From JAGOTP01 sp964600845 (GTDB lineage: Bacteria > Patescibacteriota > Patescibacteriia > 2-12-FULL-60-25): a stretch of 22,564 bases of DNA. Below, in pieces: positions 1-6,857 of the stretch. The stretch covers positions 1-22,564 of the forward strand of contig CAZRJW010000018.1 in NCBI GenBank assembly GCA_964600845.1. Direction: 5' to 3'. Positions within the stretch are counted from its first letter, which is position 1; the number at the start of each line of letters is the position of its first letter. The notes beneath the pieces are model-generated. The model had not been told where the DNA came from. It made no database searches and worked only from the letters and a program-made list of their open reading frames with translations. Position numbers and translations under genes: made by a program.

Positions 1-316
1 CGGTCTCCGAGAAGAACCGTGCCCGAACGGGAATCATCGGACCCGTCACCCGGACGCGGAACAGTCCGTAAGACCCGATGTGCGCCGCCGTGAAGACGTG
101 GGGACGCGTACAGAGGTCGTTGTTGATCTGCACGAGCCCTGAGGAGAGATCGGTCTCGATCCCGCCCTCGGTCAGCTTGACCTCGACATCTGGACACCAG
201 CTGGACGGCGGCGCAGAGAGGCAGAACGAGATTGCTGGCCTACGGACGTGCGACGCCTTACGCGCGCAGCCCAGCTGGAGAAGAACACCGAGACTCAAGA
301 CTACAAACCCGCGCAT
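1..316 (-). CDS. Predicted lipoprotein, 5' part only (runs off the window edge)
   Basis: An uninterrupted reading frame of 105 codons runs from an ATG at 316 to the window edge, so its stop is not visible. The N-terminus has an Arg, a hydrophobic stretch (about residues 4-15) and Gly-Cys at 16-17, as expected for a signal peptidase II site. The match is imperfect because Gln and Leu occupy the two positions before Gly. More Cys follow near residues 32, 42 and 67, and the mature part looks beta-rich. AGGTG lies about five bases before the ATG, and a TTGACA-N17-AATACT promoter lies upstream, so the start is well supported. The codons are strongly GC-ending, unlike the neighbouring methyltransferase genes. 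I do not recognise the family and assign no function. The left edge could be natural, a transferred gene or an assembly join. Confidence 0.6.
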   Translation of the reverse strand, partial: MRGFVVLSLGVLLQLGCARKASHVRRPAISFCLSAPPSSWCPDVEVKLTEGGIETDLSSGLVQINNDLCTRPHVFTAAHIGSYGLFRVRVTGPMIPVRARFFSET

Positions 317-366
317 CAGTCACCTATCTCTCTGATGACACCGAACCGGCGCCCTCGAGAACATTC

Positions 367-384
367 GCTCACGAAATTGTGAGC
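367..384. promoter_or_regulatory. Palindrome near the predicted transcription start (candidate operator)
   Basis: GCTCAC (367-372) and GTGAGC (379-384) are perfect inverted halves around a six-base centre. The palindrome begins seven bases downstream of the predicted -10 box of the minus-strand lipoprotein promoter, so it overlaps the likely transcription start and early leader. That is a classic place for a repressor site, but it could equally be a small 5' hairpin. No T-run follows on the minus strand, so it is a poor terminator. Confidence 0.35.
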
Positions 385-390
385 CGAGAC

Positions 391-419
391 AGTATTCCAC
401 TCGACCCAGCCTCTGTCAA
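391..419 (-). promoter_or_regulatory. Sigma70-type promoter for the lipoprotein gene
   Basis: On the minus strand a perfect -35 TTGACA (414-419) is followed after exactly 17 bases by AATACT (391-396, four of six consensus bases). It sits just past the stop of the trmH-family gene and points at the ATG at 316, predicting a leader of about 70 bases. Activity is inferred from sequence only. Confidence 0.6.
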
Positions 420-427
420 ATAAAGTA

Positions 428-883
428 TTATCCTTGCAAAATCTTCCAGGAGGCGATCGACGTTGCAATGGTCACATTCAAAGACTCCTTGATCCCCTGC
501 TGCGGAATATAGATCGCTGACACGCAGCACTCCAATAATGAGGGTGGAATCCCCGTCGTCTCGGTCCCTAAGAGCAACGCCATCTCGTGTGGCGGCTGAA
601 AATCAACAAGGTTGATCGCCTCGGGCGTCAGTTCAAGGGCGTAGACTGGGATTTGCGCCTCCTTTAGGCGCGTAAAAACCGACTCAATATCCGGAAATGC
701 TTCAAACGGAACAGATTTTTCTGCCCCAAGCGCCACTTTTGAAATCTTCGGATCTGGCGGAACGGGTGTATAACCAGACAGCCAGAGTTTTGTCACTCCA
801 AGTGAATCCGCTGTACGAAATAAGGACCCTACGTTTTCACGCGAGCGGATGTTATGGACGAGGAGATGAAGACGAACAGACAT
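428..883 (-). CDS. SpoU/TrmH-family RNA 2'-O-ribose methyltransferase
   Basis: This SPOUT-fold enzyme is predicted to transfer methyl from S-adenosylmethionine to a ribose 2'-OH of tRNA or rRNA; the target cannot be read from sequence. The three family motifs are all present: NIRSRENVGSLFRTAD near residues 11-26, LLGTETTGIP at 104-113 and IPQQGIKESLNVTIA at 126-140. The last two form the knotted cofactor site. The protein is 151 aa, so it has only the catalytic domain, without the N-terminal substrate-binding domain of larger TrmH/RlmB proteins. I chose the ATG at 883; an in-frame GTG at 889 would add two residues. It is divergent from the RlmD-like gene, with 55 bases between them, and both are RNA-modification genes. 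Confidence 0.9.
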   Translation of the reverse strand: MSVRLHLLVHNIRSRENVGSLFRTADSLGVTKLWLSGYTPVPPDPKISKVALGAEKSVPFEAFPDIESVFTRLKEAQIPVYALELTPEAINLVDFQPPHEMALLLGTETTGIPPSLLECCVSAIYIPQQGIKESLNVTIATSIASWKILQG

Positions 884-903
884 GGGCACAGACTCTCATA
901 TCT

Positions 904-932
904 TCGACAATCGAGCCACTTTCCGCTAAGCT
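904..932 (+). promoter_or_regulatory. Leaderless-type promoter of the RlmD-like gene
   Basis: TCGACA (904-909, five of six -35 bases), a 17-base spacer and TAAGCT (927-932) precede the ATG at 939 by only six bases. Transcription would begin at or next to the A of the start codon. No Shine-Dalgarno sequence is present, which fits a leaderless mRNA. Confidence 0.6.
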
Positions 933-938
933 CCGGCC

Positions 939-2285
939 ATGAAATTCGGAGAACTCCTGCAGGGAACGGTAACACGCGTCGACGACAAGGGTCGTGGCGT
1001 CTTTGACTATACCCTCCAAGATGGCGGCGTTCGCCCCGTCGCCGTCCCGTTTACGGCCATCGGCGATACGATCGAAGCGCGCTTTGCGAAGCGCGAAACG
1101 GGTGTCTGGTACGCTCGTCTCGAACGGATTCTCGTCGCCTCCGAAGACCGCGTCGATGCTCCCTGCCCTCACGCCGGAAAGTGTGGCGGCTGTCTCTGGC
1201 AGCACATGAGCTACCCATCGCAGCTCACGCTCAAACAAAACATGATTAACAAGGCCTTCGAAACGGCCGAACATGCGGAGCGCGTAGAACAGGTCGAACC
1301 TTCCACAGAAGTATTTTATTATCGTAACCGCATGGACTACGCGTTCGGCTGGAAAGGCGAACTCGGTCTCAAGGAACACGGATCCTGGAATCGCTATCTC
1401 GACCTCGGAACCTGTCTCCTGCTCGACGAAGAAACACCAAAGATTCTTGCATTCTTCCATCGTTTCCGCGAGACATTCAAACTTCTGCCTTGGGATGCAA
1501 AGACGCATGAAGGCTTGTTACGCTACGTCGTCATTCGCTTAGGAAAAGAAACTGGCGAACGGATGATCATCCTTGTCGTGAAAGACGCCGCTCAAATCAC
1601 CGCCCCGATGCGTGAGTTTTTGAAACAAGGGCTGCATGAACAAGCAACAACGCTCCTCATTGGAGAAAACGCGCTCATCTCCGATTTGTCGTACGCACAA
1701 ACCTTTGAAACGCTCCTCGGAAATCCAATCCTGACGGAAGAAGTGAATGGCGTTCGCTACGCGATTCATCCCAACTCGTTTTTCCAAACGAACACGCGCA
1801 TGGCCGCCAAGCTCCAATCCACGGTCCTCGATTGGATTCAGCCAAAGCCCGGCATGACGGTCCTTGATTTGTATTGCGGTCTCGGCTTCTTTGGGATCGC
1901 TTGTGCCAAGCGCGGAGCCACCGTCTTCGGACATGAACTCGATGCCCACGCGATCGAACTCGCCAAAGAGAACGCCACTAACAACGGCGTCGGCGACCTC
2001 TGCACCTTCACCGCCGGCCCCGCCGAAGACCAAACCTGGAAAGATATCGCCTGTGACGCTCTGATCCTCGATCCACCACGCGCCGGTCTCCATCCAAAAA
2101 CCCTCGAAGCCGTGATGACAAAGCTTCCAAAAACGATCGTTTATGTTTCGTGTAACTATCACCGTCTCGTCCAAGATTTGAAGACCTTGAAAACCGCCTA
2201 CAACGTGGATCATCTCAAAGCGCTCGACCTCTTCCCCCAAACCCCCCACGTCGAAACAGTCGTACGTTTGAGTCTGAAAGACTAA
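939..2285 (+). CDS. rlmD: 23S rRNA (uracil-5-)methyltransferase, RumA/RlmD family
   Basis: Predicted to form 5-methyluridine in rRNA (or tRNA) using S-adenosylmethionine. At 448 aa it has the full family layout: an N-terminal TRAM-like beta domain (about 1-65), Cys76, Cys82, Cys85 and Cys159 placed as the ligands of the family's 4Fe-4S cluster, the cofactor loop LDLYCGLGFFG (309-319), DPPR (378-381) and the catalytic nucleophile Cys405 in VYVSCN. After SCN the usual Pro is replaced by Tyr. The C-terminal HVETVVRL is also typical. The exact uridine modified is not decidable here; TrmA/RlmC/RlmD paralogues share these motifs. The ATG at 939 sits six bases after a -10-like TAAGCT. Downstream, an inverted-repeat element separates it from era. 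Confidence 0.92.
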   Translation: MKFGELLQGTVTRVDDKGRGVFDYTLQDGGVRPVAVPFTAIGDTIEARFAKRETGVWYARLERILVASEDRVDAPCPHAGKCGGCLWQHMSYPSQLTLKQNMINKAFETAEHAERVEQVEPSTEVFYYRNRMDYAFGWKGELGLKEHGSWNRYLDLGTCLLLDEETPKILAFFHRFRETFKLLPWDAKTHEGLLRYVVIRLGKETGERMIILVVKDAAQITAPMREFLKQGLHEQATTLLIGENALISDLSYAQTFETLLGNPILTEEVNGVRYAIHPNSFFQTNTRMAAKLQSTVLDWIQPKPGMTVLDLYCGLGFFGIACAKRGATVFGHELDAHAIELAKENATNNGVGDLCTFTAGPAEDQTWKDIACDALILDPPRAGLHPKTLEAVMTKLPKTIVYVSCNYHRLVQDLKTLKTAYNVDHLKALDLFPQTPHVETVVRLSLKD

Positions 2286-2302
2286 ATAAAGCTTGCTTGG
2301 GT

Positions 2303-2467
2303 GAGGGTAGGAACTATTCTTAAAAAACAGCTCGCAAACTCGCGCTTCGGCATCCCTTGTTCAGAATCATTACACCGGATCTTCACAAGGGGCTTGTCTG
2401 TGTCATTCACTTCGTTCATTGAGGCTCAGACAGTTCTCACTGTTTTTTAAGAATACTTCCTACCCTC
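2303..2467. repeat. 165-bp element with 28-base terminal inverted repeats (MITE-like or long hairpin)
   Basis: Bases 2303-2330 and 2440-2467 are inverted copies matching at 27 of 28 positions; the only mismatch is the C at 2313. The 109-base interior holds no convincing reading frame but has smaller inverted pairs, such as CCCTTGT with ACAAGGG and TGTCTG with CAGACA, so the transcript could fold into one long branched hairpin. It fills almost the whole gap between two same-strand genes. Terminal repeats around a short non-coding core fit a non-autonomous MITE-type element, but I see no clear target-site duplication. The T-rich right arm could also end transcription from the upstream gene. Confidence 0.7.
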
Positions 2468-2495
2468 TGAATTCGCTTTTGTGCTTGATTTAGGC

Positions 2496-2501
2496 TATCA
2501 T
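2496..2501 (+). promoter_or_regulatory. -10 box of era, leaderless spacing
   Basis: TATCAT ends six bases before the chosen era ATG, the same spacing as at the RlmD-like and surface-protein genes. No good -35 box is visible (TTCGCT at 2472-2477 is the best), and no Shine-Dalgarno site is present. This is weaker than the other two examples. Confidence 0.4.
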
Positions 2502-2507
2502 CCTCCC

Positions 2508-3401
2508 ATGCACTCCTCTCAAAAAACCTCTGGAAAAAAGTCCGGTTTCGTTGTCCTTGCAGGCCGTTCGAACGTCGGAAAATCGACGCTTTTGAACGCT
2601 CTGGTTGGCAGCAAAGTCGCGATCATGACCCCAAAGCCTCAAACCACGCGCCATCCAGTGCGGGGCATGTTGAACGATCATCGCGGTCAAATCGTGTTCG
2701 TCGACACGCCAGGGGTCTTCTTAGGAAAGAAGGATGCGGTCTCAAAGCGTTTGAATGAGTTCGTCAAAGAGCAGTTAGAGGGTATCGAAGCGATCGTCTA
2801 TGTGACCGATCCAACGCGCGCCCTCGGACCAGAAGAAACGATGATTCAGGATTTGCTCAAACAAACAACGATTCCGATCATTCTGGCGGTGAACAAGTCC
2901 GACCTCCCGAGCCTCCGCAAACCTTCACTCGACCTCATGCGTGGGATTGATGTGGGACAAAAAATGACGATTGAATGTTCAGCGATTAAAGAGAAAGGCT
3001 TGGATGTCCTGAAAGACGCGCTCTTCGCTATTTTGCCAGAAGGCGAACCCTACTATCCGGAGTATCAACTTACGGATGCCGATCAGAAAACATGGGTAGC
3101 TGAATTAATTCGCGAAAAGATTTTCCTACACCTCGAAGAGGAATTGCCGTATGCGATTGCTGTTGTCGTTGAAGAAGATGAGCGTCAAGAAAATGGCGTG
3201 CGTCACATTGAAGCAACGATTCTCTCCAGCGAAGAACGCTACAAGGGCATGATTATTGGATCAAAGGGCAGCATGTTAAAGAAAATTGGGAGCGCGGTGC
3301 GCCAAGAACTTGAGCTCGCTTCCGACCAACGCGTTTTCCTCGCACTGACCGTAAAAGTTGATCCAAAGTGGCAGGTTCGGTTCGCGAGTCGTGGCAACTA
3401 G
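2508..3401 (+). CDS. era: GTPase Era, 16S rRNA maturation / 30S assembly factor
   Basis: Era binds GTP and the 3' end of 16S rRNA during small-subunit maturation. The 297-aa protein has the G domain followed by a KH RNA-binding domain: G1 GRSNVGKST (19-27), G2 Thr in PQTTR (44-48), G3 DTPG (66-69), G4 NKSD (129-132), G5 SAI (158-160), and the KH loop IIGSKGSMLKKIG (249-261). Ser replaces the usual Pro after GR in G1. I chose the ATG at 2508 rather than the upstream in-frame GTG (2481), because the family begins close to this point and TATCAT ends six bases before it, as in the leaderless genes here. It heads a plus-strand run reaching AhpC. Confidence 0.95.
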   Translation: MHSSQKTSGKKSGFVVLAGRSNVGKSTLLNALVGSKVAIMTPKPQTTRHPVRGMLNDHRGQIVFVDTPGVFLGKKDAVSKRLNEFVKEQLEGIEAIVYVTDPTRALGPEETMIQDLLKQTTIPIILAVNKSDLPSLRKPSLDLMRGIDVGQKMTIECSAIKEKGLDVLKDALFAILPEGEPYYPEYQLTDADQKTWVAELIREKIFLHLEEELPYAIAVVVEEDERQENGVRHIEATILSSEERYKGMIIGSKGSMLKKIGSAVRQELELASDQRVFLALTVKVDPKWQVRFASRGN

Positions 3402-3436
3402 AGGAAAGAAGGCGGGGGCGCTATGCTAGGTCCACT

Positions 3437-3988
3437 ATGTCAGAACCTTCTCCCATCACGATCGATACCCCCCTTGAGCACTTTGAGCTAATCGAGGACG
3501 TGATCGCCCACATCCGTACCAAACTTCCCGCAGAATCTGGCCCTGGCTCGTGGAAAGCGGTCTGTGAGGATGTGCTTCACTGCCAACTTCCAGCGGTTGA
3601 GCCCATTCTCCTCCGAGAATTAGACGCCGCCCAGGGGAATGCCGACGAACAAAGCAAAATTCGCGCCCTTTTGCGGGCGGTGAGTTGGTATCGTCATCCT
3701 CCAAAAAATGCAGAGGAGCTCGTGACAGAAATTCAACACCTGCACTCGACGCATCCTGGAACAGAAGACCATGCCGCCTTCGCGACGGTCGAGGAAGCGC
3801 TCAAAAACCAGTCCCAAGGCGCGGAAGCGTTGAAAGCAGCCGACGCCATCGATCAATTATTCTCCCGCGCGCAAAACGAAGACCACAAAGGAAGGTTGCG
3901 CCAGATTCGCGATCAGATTTACTATCAGCTGCTCTACCCGCACTGGTTTGAAGTCGTGAAACGCTGGGCCGCTACGCGCAGCGCTTAA
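3437..3988 (+). CDS. Hypothetical 183-aa helical protein between era and bcp
   Basis: I do not recognise this family. The protein is soluble-looking, with no signal peptide or membrane segment, and appears largely alpha-helical. It has Cys pairs only loosely placed (near residues 44 and 50) and an aromatic/basic C-terminus containing IYYQLLYPHWFEVV. The ATG at 3437 is preferred; a longer frame from 3368 would overlap the end of era and begins with a basic stretch that looks like read-through of non-coding sequence. TATGCT lies nine bases before the ATG. It starts 35 bases after era and ends two bases before the peroxiredoxin start, so it is almost certainly co-transcribed and translationally coupled to it. 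A link to oxidative stress or ribosome assembly is only guilt by association. Confidence 0.75.
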   Translation: MSEPSPITIDTPLEHFELIEDVIAHIRTKLPAESGPGSWKAVCEDVLHCQLPAVEPILLRELDAAQGNADEQSKIRALLRAVSWYRHPPKNAEELVTEIQHLHSTHPGTEDHAAFATVEEALKNQSQGAEALKAADAIDQLFSRAQNEDHKGRLRQIRDQIYYQLLYPHWFEVVKRWAATRSA

Positions 3989-3990
3989 CT

Positions 3991-4452
3991 ATGGGCAAAG
4001 AACTTGTCGTAGGCGCGGCAGCACCAGACTTTACGTTAAACGACCAGCAAGGAACGAAGTGGGCGTTGAAAGCGATCTTGGAACAAGGGCCTGCCTTTTT
4101 GGTCTTCTATCCAGGCGACCTGACGCCCGGTTGCACCGTCCAGCTTTGCACCTTGCGAGATGACTGGAGCACCTTCCAAAAAAAGCAGATTGGGGTATTT
4201 GGAGTAAATCCGGGCAGTCAGAAAGGGCATAAGCTCTTTGCCTCGCTCTACCATCTCCCCTTTCCCCTGTTGGTGGATGAGGATAAAACCGTTGCCAAGG
4301 CCTATGGCGTGGTGGGAAAACGGTTGGTGTTTGAGTTCGTAAAACGGACGGTCATCGGGATCGACAAGAGTGGGATCATTCGCTATATCAAAGAAGGGAT
4401 GCCAAAACCAGCCGAGCTCTTAAAAGAAGCTGCGAAATGGCAAACCTCATAA
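3991..4452 (+). CDS. bcp: BCP/PrxQ-type thiol peroxidase
   Basis: A cytosolic peroxiredoxin that reduces hydrogen peroxide and organic peroxides with thiols supplied by thioredoxin or glutaredoxin. The 153-aa length is typical. The active-site signature YPGDLTPGCT gives Pro41, Thr45 and peroxidatic Cys48, and Cys53 five residues later is the resolving Cys position of atypical two-Cys BCP/PrxQ enzymes. The thioredoxin-fold start VGAAAPDFTLNDQQG is clear. It begins two bases after the stop of the preceding hypothetical gene and ends ten bases before the superoxide dismutase gene, making an antioxidant cassette. No separate Shine-Dalgarno site is visible, so coupling to upstream translation is likely. 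Confidence 0.92.
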   Translation: MGKELVVGAAAPDFTLNDQQGTKWALKAILEQGPAFLVFYPGDLTPGCTVQLCTLRDDWSTFQKKQIGVFGVNPGSQKGHKLFASLYHLPFPLLVDEDKTVAKAYGVVGKRLVFEFVKRTVIGIDKSGIIRYIKEGMPKPAELLKEAAKWQTS

Positions 4453-4462
4453 CCTATTTCCT

Positions 4463-5074
4463 ATGTCCAACGAAGTGAAACCACTGAGCTATACCGCCCT
4501 CGAAGGGATCTCCGAAAAGACCCTGACAGTGCACCACGACAAGCTCTATGCCGGGTATGTCGCGAAGAAGAAAGAAGTCCAGGAAAAGCTAGAAGCGCTC
4601 TCGCACGGAGGAGATGTATCCAGCGCGAACCAGAGCTATTCTGAGCTGCGTGCCTTGAAAGACGGAGAGACGTTTGCGGTCAACGGCGCCTATTTGCACG
4701 AATGGTATTTCGATACCCTCGGTGGCAATGGCGAGGCCGCTGGAGCACTCGCAGAGGCCATCACTAAAGAGTATGGCTCACTTGAAAACTTCACTGCCTA
4801 CTTCTCCGCCTGCGGAATGGCTTCACGTGGCTGGGTCGTTTTGTGCTGGGATCTCCATGATCAAGCGCTTCGCGTCTATACCGGTGATGCACACAACCAA
4901 GGAGGAATCTGGGGTTGTTTGCCCGTCCTCGTACTCGATGTCTACGAACATGCGTACTTCATCGACTTCGGTTCTGATCGCAAAGCCTACATCGCGCAGT
5001 GGTGGAAGAACCTAAACTGGGATAAAGCAACAGAACTCTACACTCAAGCCTTGGCGATGTCGCAAGCAAAATAA
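4463..5074 (+). CDS. sod: Fe/Mn-family superoxide dismutase
   Basis: Predicted to disproportionate superoxide to oxygen and hydrogen peroxide, the substrate of the two flanking peroxidases. The 203-aa protein keeps the four metal ligands by alignment to known enzymes: His24, His79 (in AYLHEWYF), Asp159 and His163 (in LDVYEHAYFIDFG). The active-site Gln appears in the C-terminal domain (HNQGG, Gln146) rather than near His79, where Gly/Ala occur; that is the manganese-type arrangement, so Mn is my guess for the metal. The sequence is otherwise divergent: HEWYF replaces the usual HxxYW segment. There is no signal peptide, so it acts in the cytosol. TAACCT, overlapping the previous stop, lies seven bases before the ATG. 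Confidence 0.9.
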   Translation: MSNEVKPLSYTALEGISEKTLTVHHDKLYAGYVAKKKEVQEKLEALSHGGDVSSANQSYSELRALKDGETFAVNGAYLHEWYFDTLGGNGEAAGALAEAITKEYGSLENFTAYFSACGMASRGWVVLCWDLHDQALRVYTGDAHNQGGIWGCLPVLVLDVYEHAYFIDFGSDRKAYIAQWWKNLNWDKATELYTQALAMSQAK

Positions 5075-5096
5075 TTCGTTATTTATCTTCTCTCCT

Positions 5097-5627
5097 ATGA
5101 TCCAAGTTGGAGCAAAGGCCCCTGTTTTTTCAAATATCACAACGTACCAAGCCGGAAAGAGCGATTTCACCAAGGTGAGTTTGTCAGATTACAAAGGCAA
5201 GTGGTTGGTATTCTTCTTCTATCCACGTGATTTCACCTTCATCTGCCCAACAGAATTGAAGGGATTCTCCCAGCACGCAGAAGAGTTCAAGCAGTTGAAC
5301 TGCGAAGTCCTCGCGGCCTCCACCGACTCAGAATGGAGCCACAAAGCTTGGTTCGAGCGCGACTTGGCAGACGTGAAGTACCCAATCTTGGCCGACACCA
5401 CCCACAGCGTCTCTCGCGACTACCAAGTCTTCAACGAGATCGACGGTCTCGCCGAACGCGGCCTCTTCATCATCGACCCAGAAGGAGTGATCAAATACTC
5501 GTTGATCAGCTCGGGCTCGGTAGGACGCTCGGTAAAGGAAGTCTTGCGCGTTGTGCAGGCGCTTCAGAGCGGAGACCTGTGTCCAATGGAATGGACACCG
5601 GGCGCACAGACGTTGGGGAAGGCGTAA
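5097..5627 (+). CDS. ahpC: Alkyl hydroperoxide reductase subunit C, typical two-Cys peroxiredoxin
   Basis: A cytosolic peroxidase using peroxidatic Cys50 in FYPRDFTFICPTE and resolving Cys162 in GDLCPMEWTPG, which forms the intersubunit disulfide in this family. The 176-aa length is near normal. No AhpF is seen in the window, so its reductant is unknown; a thioredoxin system or the glutaredoxin encoded at 6858-7136 are possibilities. It is the last gene of the era-peroxiredoxin-SOD run, starting 22 bases after sod and followed directly by a strong terminator. TATCTT lies seven bases before the ATG, so a separate leaderless transcript is possible. Confidence 0.95.
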   Translation: MIQVGAKAPVFSNITTYQAGKSDFTKVSLSDYKGKWLVFFFYPRDFTFICPTELKGFSQHAEEFKQLNCEVLAASTDSEWSHKAWFERDLADVKYPILADTTHSVSRDYQVFNEIDGLAERGLFIIDPEGVIKYSLISSGSVGRSVKEVLRVVQALQSGDLCPMEWTPGAQTLGKA

Positions 5628-5643
5628 ACTACCCTGCGTACGC

Positions 5644-5678
5644 ATAATAAAGCACCTCTAACCGGGGTGTTTTATTAT
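5644..5678. terminator. Bidirectional intrinsic terminator between ahpC and the converging 374-aa gene
   Basis: A 13-bp stem (5644-5656 with 5666-5678, one G-T pair) encloses a nine-base loop, with A-rich left and T-rich right arms. It can end transcription in both directions, which suits its place between converging genes. Confidence 0.85.
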
Positions 5679-5702
5679 ACAAATAACTCTTGCGCCCTCT
5701 AC

Positions 5703-6827
5703 TCACACCCCTAGCAGCACTGAACGACGCTGTGCATATACCGCAGGATAACCAGTAAGTACCTCTGCCTGCTGAAGCACATCCTTCCGCTCCCGACCTA
5801 CGGCTGCGCCAAGCGCATAAATGAATGATGTGCGATAAGGCTCTGTGGGTTTTTTACCCGTGAAGGCACACACCTTTATATACCATTCAAAAAAATCTTT
5901 CGCGGTGTAAGCTTGAAGTTCATATCCAAGCACGTCTGGCAACTTCCCGCCATCACCCAAAGCCCCATCATTCGAGTATTTTACATTCATTTCACGTGAG
6001 CCGTCTTCTTTACACACTACTTCCCATACATCCTGCGCGGGTCCTCGCCCAGAAATACCATATTTGGACAAAATTTTTGTAAGAGCGTTGGCTCGATCGA
6101 TATCACCTTTCCCATAGATTACCAATCGATCCCCCTCAAATAACTTGCATTCTAGTCCAAGCCCAAGCTCCGTTTGCAGCTCCTGGACCGCTTTCGCCAA
6201 TGCTCCACTCTGGAGAGAGTCGTGCAATGCGACACCTTCAATGTAATATTTATATTGACGTGGCTCAGAAGAGGTGCGAGGTATAGGTGAAAGTTCAAAA
6301 TATCTTCCATGAGGGAGATCTCTGTAGGGAAGGCCATTTATGAGAGCCTGAAAGCCCGTTAACACTTCTGACTGCTGCACATCGTCCAAAGCGACTACCT
6401 CCTGTTTAAGTCCATGCTTCTTAAGAAAATCTTTTTGTAACCAAGGTGGCAAACAGTCTTGCGCACGTGGTGCATCTGGCCAAAGCGTTCTCGTGCGTTC
6501 ATGCAAATAGACACTTCCGATTAAACCAGAGGCAGCCAATTCCCTAATCAATGTTAGAACCTTGGGATCTTGAACTGCATTTTCTGGATCATTTTCTAGG
6601 TCACAAACGACCTGCCAAGCTTCTGCTGAATTTCTCTGAAAGGCTTCTGGGAGCTCTTTCAGACGCTCCTTTATCTGAGGAGGGAACTCTCGCCGCACAG
6701 GTTCATTTTGAAAATCAATTTTCTCCCACCCACGTACATGACTATTTCCCGGGCTAGCGGAAGAGACATCTTCTGGAAGGTCTGATGGCGTCCATGGTAC
6801 CCATGCTACGCGAGATTCTCTAGACAT
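5703..6827 (-). CDS. Hypothetical 374-aa protein, AT-richer than its neighbours
   Basis: I do not recognise this protein. It has no signal peptide or membrane segment. The N-terminal 70 residues are Pro/charge-rich and probably disordered, followed by a mixed alpha/beta region. A short motif recurs: QQSEVLTGF near residue 155 and QQAEVLTGY near 350. A segment reading VIYGKGDIDRANALTKILSK resembles a beta-alpha unit but has no clear nucleotide-binding signature. Its coding DNA is visibly AT-rich (22 G/C among bases 6241-6300), unlike the flanking genes, suggesting recent acquisition or relaxed constraint. It starts 30 bases after the glutaredoxin stop and ends at the shared terminator. No Shine-Dalgarno site precedes the ATG. 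Confidence 0.75.
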   Translation of the reverse strand: MSRESRVAWVPWTPSDLPEDVSSASPGNSHVRGWEKIDFQNEPVRREFPPQIKERLKELPEAFQRNSAEAWQVVCDLENDPENAVQDPKVLTLIRELAASGLIGSVYLHERTRTLWPDAPRAQDCLPPWLQKDFLKKHGLKQEVVALDDVQQSEVLTGFQALINGLPYRDLPHGRYFELSPIPRTSSEPRQYKYYIEGVALHDSLQSGALAKAVQELQTELGLGLECKLFEGDRLVIYGKGDIDRANALTKILSKYGISGRGPAQDVWEVVCKEDGSREMNVKYSNDGALGDGGKLPDVLGYELQAYTAKDFFEWYIKVCAFTGKKPTEPYRTSFIYALGAAVGRERKDVLQQAEVLTGYPAVYAQRRSVLLGV

Positions 6828-6857
6828 AGAGAGTGTGTTTTTTTAATTGATCTTTTT

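Noticed and set aside
367..390. Resemblance to the lac operator (TTGTGAGC half-site)
   Set aside because: The half-sites are in the opposite order to lacO (GCTCAC...GTGAGC), and no LacI-type gene is visible; only a generic palindrome can be claimed.
2481..2507. Upstream GTG start for era
   Set aside because: It adds nine residues not expected in the family and lies before the -10-like TATCAT; the ATG at 2508 fits the leaderless pattern.
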